Below are positions 1-5,740 of a stretch of DNA of 13,115 bases, piece after piece. Each line of letters opens with the position of its first letter. The stretch's first letter is position 1. Source of the stretch: Shimia sp041624275 (GTDB taxonomy: Bacteria > Pseudomonadota > Alphaproteobacteria > Rhodobacterales > Rhodobacteraceae); assembly GCF_041624275.1 (NCBI RefSeq), contig NZ_JBFJVE010000073.1, forward strand, positions 1 through 13,115, written 5' to 3'. The translations under genes and the position numbers were made by a program. Under the pieces are notes generated by a model. It was not told the origin of the DNA. It saw only the letters and a program-made list of their open reading frames with translations, and searched no databases.

Positions 1-749
1 ACCACGCGTTCGTAGTCGAGCCCCGACATCAGCACGTTGACGCCCTTGCCCTCTTCGCCAAGCACGTTCTCGAAAGGCACCTCGACATCCTCGAAGATCA
101 GCTCGGCCGTGTTCGAGCCGCGCATGCCCAGCTTGTCGAAATGCGGGCTGGTCGAAAAGCCGACCATGTCCTTTTCGATCAGGAAGGTGGTGATGCCCTT
201 GGGGCCCGCGTCCGGGTCGGTCTTGGCATAGACCACCAGCACGTCGGCGTCCGGCCCGTTGGTGATCCAGAACTTGGTGCCGTTCAGCACGTAGCGGTCG
301 TTCTTCTTCTCGGCCCGCAGCTTCATGCTGACCACGTCCGAACCGGCACCGGCCTCGGACATCGCCAGCGCACCGATATGCTCGCCCGAGCACAGTTTGG
401 GCAGGAAGCGGGCCTTCTGTTCGTCGGTGGCGTTGCGGCGGATCTGGTTGACGCAAAGGTTGGAATGGGCGCCGTAGGACAGCGACACCGAGGCGCTGGC
501 ACGGGCGATTTCCTCGACCGCCACCACATGTGCCAGATAGGACATGTCGGATCCGCCGTATTCCTCGGGCGTGGTCATGCCCAGCAGGCCAAGCTCACCG
601 AACTCCCTCCACAGCTCGTTGGGAAAGGCGTTGTTGCGGTCGACCTCGGCCGCGATCGGCTTGATCCGCTCCTGCGCAAAGCGATGCACCATCTCGCGCA
701 TCGCATTGACGTCTTCCCCCAGGTCGAACTCCATCGTGTGCATGAACAT
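1..749 (-). CDS. ivd: Isovaleryl-CoA dehydrogenase, N-terminal part (cut by window edge)
   Basis: FAD-dependent oxidation of isovaleryl-CoA to 3-methylcrotonyl-CoA in leucine breakdown, passing electrons to ETF in the cytoplasm. Reading the minus strand by eye gives 249 residues beginning MFMHTMEFDLGEDV. Visible landmarks are SYGAHSNLCVNQI (91-103), the flavin/substrate-site stretch SEAGAGSDV (131-139), KFWITNG (159-165) and LDYERV at the very edge. E247 in LDYER falls where isovaleryl-CoA dehydrogenases keep their helix-G catalytic glutamate, which favours this assignment over short- or medium-chain acyl-CoA dehydrogenases. About 140 C-terminal residues lie outside the window. Three in-frame ATGs exist (749, 743, 734); GGGAG eleven bases before 749 supports the first. 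Other leucine-catabolic genes often follow ivd, but they would lie to the left and are not visible. The general family is certain and the subtype very likely. Confidence 0.93.
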   Translation of the reverse strand, partial: MFMHTMEFDLGEDVNAMREMVHRFAQERIKPIAAEVDRNNAFPNELWREFGELGLLGMTTPEEYGGSDMSYLAHVVAVEEIARASASVSLSYGAHSNLCVNQIRRNATDEQKARFLPKLCSGEHIGALAMSEAGAGSDVVSMKLRAEKKNDRYVLNGTKFWITNGPDADVLVVYAKTDPDAGPKGITTFLIEKDMVGFSTSPHFDKLGMRGSNTAELIFEDVEVPFENVLGEEGKGVNVLMSGLDYERV

Positions 750-770
750 GGCGCAAATCACTCCCGTTAT

Positions 771-784
771 TGAACGCTTGTTCA
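771..784. promoter_or_regulatory. Inverted repeat TGAAC-N4-GTTCA upstream of ivd (possible operator)
   Basis: TGAACGCTTGTTCA has perfect 5-base arms around a 4-base spacer. It lies just downstream of a possible ivd promoter and 22 bases before the ivd start, a position from which a repressor could block transcription. Size and symmetry would suit a TetR-type regulator, a class often used for acyl-CoA dehydrogenase genes. The regulator is not in the window, so this is inference from position and symmetry. Confidence 0.35.
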
Positions 785-786
785 TA

Positions 787-815
787 TAACTAGATGATGA
801 CGCTTCACCGATCAA
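787..815 (-). promoter_or_regulatory. Possible ivd promoter
   Basis: On the minus strand TTGATC (810-815) is followed after 17 bases by TAGTTA (787-792). The -35 resembles the sigma-70 consensus and the spacing is ideal, but the -10 is weak; TTATAT just beyond it is an alternative at poorer spacing. The 750-958 gap is clearly more AT-rich around 770-850 than its surroundings, as expected for a promoter. Confidence 0.3.
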
Positions 816-913
816 GGATTTTCGCGCCACAGGTATTTCTACCCAGCGTCGCCATTCATGGCGCCGGCTGTGCAGTGACGGGAACAGAAGGTTAAGTTAG
901 GATACGGGCCGGG

Positions 914-934
914 CCGCCTCGGCAAGCGAGGCGG
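914..934. terminator. Hairpin after the aminotransferase gene, weak terminator candidate
   Basis: CCGCCTCG (914-921) pairs perfectly with CGAGGCGG (927-934) across the loop GCAAG. It lies 25 bases past the aminotransferase stop codon in its direction of transcription. No T-run follows on either strand, so it may be a Rho-assisted end or an mRNA-stabilising 3' hairpin rather than a classical intrinsic terminator. Confidence 0.4.
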
Positions 935-958
935 GCGTGGCAGGCATGGCCGGGCGGA

Positions 959-2152
959 TCAGTCGCCCTGCCAAACGGCGCCGACCTCGGCGCGGATGAT
1001 GCGCGCGATCTGGGCGCAATCCCCGAGGCTGAAGGTCAGCGGCAGGCGCATGTCGATCACGCCCTTCAGAACCCGGTCGGTGGCGGGCATCGGCGCCGAG
1101 GGCGCATAGCGCCAGCTGTCATAGCGCGAGGTGAAGCCGGCCGGCTCCGCCCCGCCGAACCATTTCAGCTCCACCCCCCGCGCCAGACAGCGCCGCAAGA
1201 CGGCGTCGATCTTGGCGTCGGGCCAGTCGAGCAGCAGGAACTGGATCGACGAGCCGACGAAACGCTCGGCTTCGGGGCGCGCGATCAGGGTCAGGCCCGG
1301 CGTGCCCCCGAGCCCTTCTTCGACCTCGCGGTAGCGCGCGTTCCAGCGCGTCACCTGCCCCCCGAGTTCGCGCAGTTGCGGCCGCAACAGCGCCGCGCGA
1401 AGATGATCCATGCGCCCGGAGATGTTCGGCGTGTCGTATTTGACCCGCTCGAAGACCTCCATCGCAGGTCGCGCCAGATGGCGCTCGTAAAGCATATACG
1501 AGCCCGACATCATGATCGCCCGCGCCATCAGCTCGTCATCATCCGAGATCAGCAGCCCGCCCTCGCCGGAATTGACGTGTTTGTAGGTCTGGGTCGAATA
1601 GCAGGCCATCACCCCATGGCGCCCCGACGGCGTGCCGCGCCACTGCGCCCCCATGGTATGGGCGCAATCCTCGATCACCCGCAGGCCGGCCGCGTCGCAG
1701 ATGCGCATCAGCCGGTCCATGTCGCAGATGTGGCCCCGCATGTGACTGAGCATCAGAACCTCGGCCTGACCGGCCTTGGCCTCGAGATCCGCAAGGTCGA
1801 TCACCAGATCCTCGGTCACGCCGACGAAGACCGGCTGCGCGCCGACACTGGCAATCGCTCCGGGCACCGGGGCCAAGGTGAAAGCATTGGTCAGAACCCG
1901 GTCGCCGGGCCCCACCCCGAGCGCGCGCAGGGCGGTCGCCATCGCATACCCCCCCGAGGCCACGGCGACGCAATAGCGGGCACCGGTCTGCGCGGCGAAT
2001 TCCTGCTCCAGCAGCGCGACCTCTCCGGGCGCGCCGGCGGTCAGGTTATAGCGGTGCAGTCGGCCCGATTTCAGCACCTCGAGAGCGGCGGCGATCGCCT
2101 CTTCGGGGATCGCTTCCTGCTGGGTGAAACTGCCGGTGAACTTCTCTGTCAT
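959..2152 (-). CDS. DegT/DnrJ/EryC1/StrS-family PLP-dependent aminotransferase
   Basis: A fold-type I PLP enzyme of the family that usually aminates keto-sugars or similar keto-compounds. From ATG 2152 it is 397 residues, normal for the family. Landmarks: substrate/PLP-phosphate region SGGYAMATAL (66-75), EDCAHTMGA (161-169) with D162 placed to hold the pyridine nitrogen, and STQTYKHVNSGEGG (186-199) with K191 as the expected Schiff-base lysine. Cytoplasmic; no signal peptide. The frame stays open to ATG 2206 and ATG 2227, but the added residues (MPKENRVDAAGPPDK...) are low-complexity and look non-homologous, so I prefer 2152. That start lacks its own clear Shine-Dalgarno, which makes the choice less certain. 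It stands divergent from an MmgE/PrpD gene, with no nucleotide-sugar genes nearby, so the substrate cannot be inferred. Confidence 0.85.
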   Translation of the reverse strand: MTEKFTGSFTQQEAIPEEAIAAALEVLKSGRLHRYNLTAGAPGEVALLEQEFAAQTGARYCVAVASGGYAMATALRALGVGPGDRVLTNAFTLAPVPGAIASVGAQPVFVGVTEDLVIDLADLEAKAGQAEVLMLSHMRGHICDMDRLMRICDAAGLRVIEDCAHTMGAQWRGTPSGRHGVMACYSTQTYKHVNSGEGGLLISDDDELMARAIMMSGSYMLYERHLARPAMEVFERVKYDTPNISGRMDHLRAALLRPQLRELGGQVTRWNARYREVEEGLGGTPGLTLIARPEAERFVGSSIQFLLLDWPDAKIDAVLRRCLARGVELKWFGGAEPAGFTSRYDSWRYAPSAPMPATDRVLKGVIDMRLPLTFSLGDCAQIARIIRAEVGAVWQGD

Positions 2153-2187
2153 GGCCGCAGCTTTGTCCGGCGGCCCCGCCGCGTCAA
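2149..2187 (-). promoter_or_regulatory. Possible 12-codon leader ORF overlapping the aminotransferase start
   Basis: The only strong ribosome-binding sequence before the aminotransferase, AAAGGAG (about 2195-2201), does not sit at an in-frame start. Six bases after it is TTG (2187), opening a short frame MTRRGRRTKLRP whose TGA (2151-2149) overlaps the main ATG (2152-2150) as ATGA. A GC-only 5-bp hairpin (2168-2181) lies between. This geometry would allow translation to pass from the leader to the main gene. It could also be chance in GC-rich DNA, or the true start could be ATG 2206 with the AAAGGAG being coding sequence. Confidence 0.25.
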
Positions 2188-2300
2188 CGCGATTCTCCTT
2201 TGGCATCCCGCCTCGCCTTGCGACCAAACCCGCCGGAAAATGTCGCTATCTGACCTGCCCTCGCACCCGGCCTTGCTAGGCTGACAACAAGGAGCCGGCC

Positions 2301-3611
2301 ATGACCAACCCCATCGACTTCATCCATGACCTGCGCTGGGGCGACCTGCCCGCGCCGGTGCGCCAACGCACCGAACTCAGCCTTCTCGACCTGATCGGCG
2401 TCGCCGCCGCCGGAAGCCGCACCCAGGCCTCTCAGATCAGCCGCGATCTGGCGCATGACGAATTCGGCGGGCCGGTACCGATGCTGTTCGACGGTCGCGG
2501 CGCCAGTGCCTCGGGGGCCGCCCTGGCAGCGGGAATGACCATCGATTCCATCGACGGCCACGACGGGTTCAACCCGGCGAAGGGCCATATCGGCGCCCCC
2601 TTGCTGCCGGCGGCGCTGATGCTGGGGCATGCGGCGGACCTCGACGGGGTGGCGTTCTTGGAGAGCATCGCCATGGGCTATGAGTTCGGCGCCCGCGCCA
2701 GCGTCGCCCAGCATGCGACGGTGCCCGATTACCACACCTCGGGCAGCTGGGGGGCGGTAACGGCGGCGGCGGCCGGTGCGCGAATCCGCGGCCTCGATCG
2801 AACCGCCACGCGCCATGCGCTGGGCATTGCCGAATACCATGGGCCGCGCAGTCAGATGATGCGGGTCATAGACCACCCGACCATGCTCAAGGACGGCGCC
2901 GGCTGGGGCAGCATGTGCGCCGTCTCGGCGGTGAATTTCGCGGCCAGGGGGTTCACCGGCGCACCGGCCATCACGGTCGAACAGGCCCCCGAACATTGGC
3001 AAGATCTCGGCGCACGCTGGCGCATTCTCGAACAATACTACAAGCCCTACCCGGTCTGCCGCTGGGCCCAGCCGCCGATCGAGGGGGCGCTTGACCTGCT
3101 GAAAAGGCACCGGCTGTCGCATCGCGACATCGCCCGGGTGGTCATTCATACCTTTCACGAATCGATGCGTCTGGCGACAACACATCCCGCCGACGGCGAC
3201 GCCGCCCAGTATTCGACATCCTTCCCGGTGGCGATCGCCCTTGTCCACGGCGACGTGCGCCCCGAACACCTGACCGGCGACGCGCTGCGCGACCCGGATG
3301 TCCTGCGCCTGTCCGAAGCCATGGAGATCCACGAAGACCCCTTTGCCAACGACCATTTCCCCGACAGGCGCTTTGCGCGCGTGTCACTGATCCTGCGCGA
3401 CGGCAGGCGCCATGACGGCGACTGGAGCGAACCGCGCTGGGATCACAGCGCCCCGCCCAGCGAGGCCGAGTTCCGGCAGAAATACCATGCGCTTGCCGAT
3501 CCGGTGCTGGGCAGGCCATGGGCCGACGCCATCGAAGAGGCGCTGGCCTCTCTCGGCCAGACCCGCCTGCGCGCGCTCAGCGATCAGCTGTTGCGCCCGA
3601 TCAGCCGCTGA
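2301..3611 (+). CDS. MmgE/PrpD-family protein (2-methylcitrate dehydratase-like)
   Basis: Cytoplasmic enzyme of the family that includes 2-methylcitrate dehydratase (PrpD) and cis-aconitate decarboxylase. At 436 residues it is slightly shorter than classical PrpD. Landmarks: the N-terminal helical-domain motif MTIDSIDGHDGFNPAKGHIG (79-98), with D85 and H96 at family active-site positions; TMLKDGAGWGSM (194-205) with K197; and YYKPYPVCRW (246-255) with K248, the second conserved lysine. The start is secure: AAGGAG at 2289-2294, six bases before ATG. No prpB/prpC methylcitrate-cycle genes are nearby, so PrpD function is not supported by context; many paralogues act on unknown hydroxy-acids. It is divergent from the DegT-type aminotransferase (148-base gap), and its last 28 bases overlap the phosphoglycolate phosphatase gene on the other strand. 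Confidence 0.88.
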   Translation: MTNPIDFIHDLRWGDLPAPVRQRTELSLLDLIGVAAAGSRTQASQISRDLAHDEFGGPVPMLFDGRGASASGAALAAGMTIDSIDGHDGFNPAKGHIGAPLLPAALMLGHAADLDGVAFLESIAMGYEFGARASVAQHATVPDYHTSGSWGAVTAAAAGARIRGLDRTATRHALGIAEYHGPRSQMMRVIDHPTMLKDGAGWGSMCAVSAVNFAARGFTGAPAITVEQAPEHWQDLGARWRILEQYYKPYPVCRWAQPPIEGALDLLKRHRLSHRDIARVVIHTFHESMRLATTHPADGDAAQYSTSFPVAIALVHGDVRPEHLTGDALRDPDVLRLSEAMEIHEDPFANDHFPDRRFARVSLILRDGRRHDGDWSEPRWDHSAPPSEAEFRQKYHALADPVLGRPWADAIEEALASLGQTRLRALSDQLLRPISR

Positions 3612-4255
3612 ACCAGCGCCGCGAGATCGCCGAAATCATCCAGCAGCGCCTCGGGATGCAGCGCCGCCATGTCCTCGCCGCTGGGCCCGAAGGTCACCAG
3701 CACCGACGGCACCCCGGCCGACCGCGCGGTTTCACGGTCGGTGACGCTGTCGCCGATCAGAACCGTGTGGCGCGGATCGCCGCCCAGCCGGCGGGCGGTT
3801 TCGATCAGCGGCGCCGGGTCGGGTTTGCGCACCGTCAGCGTATCGGCCCCGACCAGGGCGCCAAAGGCACCGCGCACCCCGAGCGAGGTCATCAGCTTCT
3901 CGGCCAGCGCCTCGGGCTTGTTGGTGCAGATGCCGACGCCGTACCCCAGCGCGCCCAGTTCCTCCACCGCCTCGATGGCACCGGGGTAGAGCACCGTGTG
4001 GTGGTCGATGGCAGCGCCATAGGCCTCGAGCAGCATCGGGTAGAACCGCTCGACCAAGGCCGCGTCCATGCGCCCCAGACGCGTCAGGCCAAGGGTCAGC
4101 ATCGCCTTGCCGCCGCGCAGGGCGGTGGCGGCATCGGTCGCCGGGTGCAGCACGTCGCCGGCCCCCATGGCGCGGAAACAGGCGTTGGCGGCGGCCAGAA
4201 GATCGCCGCTGGTATCGGCCAGAGTGCCATCAAGATCGAAGATGACGGTTCGCAT
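3584..4255 (-). CDS. gph: Phosphoglycolate phosphatase (HAD superfamily)
   Basis: Dephosphorylates 2-phosphoglycolate, formed by Rubisco oxygenation or DNA 3'-end repair, to glycolate in the cytoplasm. All four HAD motifs are present in the 223-residue product: FDLDGT (6-11; nucleophile D7 and acid D9), ICTNK (109-113; T111), K144 in VRKPDP, and IGDSVTDRETA (167-177; D169, D173). A helical cap domain lies between motifs I and II, as in Gph. ATG 4255 is chosen over an in-frame upstream ATG (4297) because AAAGGGA precedes it by a few bases and the DxDxT motif then starts at residue 7. It faces away from glmU across 131 bases, and its 3' end overlaps the MmgE/PrpD gene by 28 bases. Related HADs (pyrophosphatase PpaX, phosphonatase) are alternatives, but Gph fits best. 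Confidence 0.88.
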   Translation of the reverse strand: MRTVIFDLDGTLADTSGDLLAAANACFRAMGAGDVLHPATDAATALRGGKAMLTLGLTRLGRMDAALVERFYPMLLEAYGAAIDHHTVLYPGAIEAVEELGALGYGVGICTNKPEALAEKLMTSLGVRGAFGALVGADTLTVRKPDPAPLIETARRLGGDPRHTVLIGDSVTDRETARSAGVPSVLVTFGPSGEDMAALHPEALLDDFGDLAALVQRLIGRNS

Positions 4256-4328
4256 GTGGTCCCTTTCCGGCGGCACGTTTCCGCGCATCACTGTCACAGC
4301 CCGTAACGCGTTTTGATGGCGCCCAACC

Positions 4329-4356
4329 TTGCGCCCGCGCCCCGAACGGATAAAAC
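4329..4356 (+). promoter_or_regulatory. Possible glmU promoter
   Basis: TTGCGC (4329-4334) and TAAAAC (4351-4356) are 16 bases apart, which would give a leader of about 24 bases containing AAAGAGA (4374-4380) before ATG 4387. It is the best match in the gph/glmU gap, but single-site matches in such DNA are weak evidence. Confidence 0.35.
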
Positions 4357-4386
4357 GGGCGGCAGATATTTACAAAGAGATAACGC

Positions 4387-5739
4387 ATGACCGTTGCATT
4401 GATAATCCTTGCCGCCGGCAAGGGCACCCGGATGAACTCGGACCAGGCCAAGGTGCTGCACCAGATCGCCGGCGCCCCGATGCTGGCCCATGCCCTGCGC
4501 TCGGCTCAGGATCTTGCTCCGGCGCGCTCGGTGATCGTCGCCGGGCACGGCTATGACGCGGTGGAACGCAGCCTGGCCGATTTCGCCCCCGAGGCAGTTG
4601 TCGTGCGCCAGGAGCAGCAACTGGGCACCGCCCACGCGGTCGACGCGGCGCGCGGCGCGCTCGAGGATTTCGACGGTGACGTGATCGTGCTTTACGGCGA
4701 CACGCCCTTCGTCAGCCCCGAGACCCTGCAGCGCATGGCCGAGGCCCGCCGCGATCACGCGCTGGTGGTGCTGGGGTTCGAGGCGGCGGACCCGGGCAAA
4801 TACGGCCGGCTCGTGATGCGCGGGGAAAGCCTGGAATCGATCGTCGAGTTCGCTGATGCAACAGATGAGCAAAAGTCCATAACCCTATGTAACAGCGGCG
4901 TTATCATGGCTGATCGCGAAGTGTTGTTTTCGCTGATCGAGGCCATCGAATGCGCCAATGCGCAGGGCGAATACTATCTCACCGACGCCATCGCCATTGC
5001 CCGCGACAGGGGGCTGTCGGTCACCGCCGTGTCCTGTGACGAAGCCGAAACCCTGGGCATCAACTCGCGGGTGGAACTGGCCGCCGCCGAGGCGATCTTT
5101 CAGGCCCGGGCCCGCCGGTGCCTGATGGAAGACGGTGTCACCCTGCAACAGCCCGAGACCGTGTCTCTGGCCTTCGACACCGTGATCGGGCGCGACACCG
5201 TGATCGAACCGAACGTGGTCTTCGGCCCCGGGGTGACGGTGGAATCCGGTGCCCATATCCGCGCCTTTTCCCATCTCGAGGGCTGCCACGTCTCGCGCGG
5301 CGCGGTGATCGGCCCCTATGCGCGGCTGCGCCCGGGCGCCGAACTCGCCGAGGATGTGCGGGTCGGCAATTTCGTCGAGATCAAGAACGCGGTGATCGAC
5401 GAAGGCGCCAAGATCAACCACCTGAGCTATATCGGCGACGCCCATGTCGGCGCCACCAGCAATATCGGCGCCGGCACCATCACCTGCAATTACGACGGGG
5501 TCATGAAACACCGCACCGAGATCGGCGCCAATGCCTTCATCGGCTCCAACACCATGCTGGTGGCACCAGTCAGGATCGGCGCCGGCGCCATGACCGGCAG
5601 CGGCTCGGTGATTACCCGCGACGTGCCCGATGATGCGCTGGCCCTGGCCCGCAGCGAGCAGGTGAACAAACCGGGGTTGAGCCGAAAATTGTTCGAATTG
5701 TTGAAGTTGAAAAAGAAAAAATTGAGTCTGGAGAATTAG
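4387..5739 (+). CDS. glmU: Bifunctional GlcN-1-P acetyltransferase / GlcNAc-1-P uridylyltransferase
   Basis: Makes UDP-GlcNAc for peptidoglycan and lipid A: acetyl-CoA-dependent acetylation of glucosamine-1-phosphate, then uridylyl transfer from UTP. The 450-residue product has the usual two domains. The pyrophosphorylase domain has LAAGKGTRM (8-16), the QLGTAHA loop (78-84) and YGDTP (103-107). From about residue 255 a left-handed beta-helix of hexapeptide repeats follows, with NHLSYIGDA (344-352) containing the expected catalytic H345 and SNIGAGTITCNYDG (358-371). The C-terminus is a basic tail, KLKKKKLSLEN. It is followed one base later by glmS, whose GGAG site lies inside the glmU end, so the two are almost certainly co-translated. 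Codons for residues about 156-182 are unusually A/T-ending for this gene. Confidence 0.98.
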   Translation: MTVALIILAAGKGTRMNSDQAKVLHQIAGAPMLAHALRSAQDLAPARSVIVAGHGYDAVERSLADFAPEAVVVRQEQQLGTAHAVDAARGALEDFDGDVIVLYGDTPFVSPETLQRMAEARRDHALVVLGFEAADPGKYGRLVMRGESLESIVEFADATDEQKSITLCNSGVIMADREVLFSLIEAIECANAQGEYYLTDAIAIARDRGLSVTAVSCDEAETLGINSRVELAAAEAIFQARARRCLMEDGVTLQQPETVSLAFDTVIGRDTVIEPNVVFGPGVTVESGAHIRAFSHLEGCHVSRGAVIGPYARLRPGAELAEDVRVGNFVEIKNAVIDEGAKINHLSYIGDAHVGATSNIGAGTITCNYDGVMKHRTEIGANAFIGSNTMLVAPVRIGAGAMTGSGSVITRDVPDDALALARSEQVNKPGLSRKLFELLKLKKKKLSLEN

Positions 5740-5740
5740 A

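Noticed and set aside
881..910. GTTAAGTTAGGATA, resembling a CtrA half-site
   Set aside because: Only one TTAA is present at the needed spacing, and no plus-strand gene start lies nearby.
2184..3356. A 390-codon frame antisense to the MmgE/PrpD gene
   Set aside because: No recognisable motifs and no ribosome site; the plus strand has the active-site lysines and a good AAGGAG start.
4305..4312. Palindrome AACGCGTT in the gph-glmU gap
   Set aside because: Eight bases is too short to distinguish from chance in GC-rich DNA.
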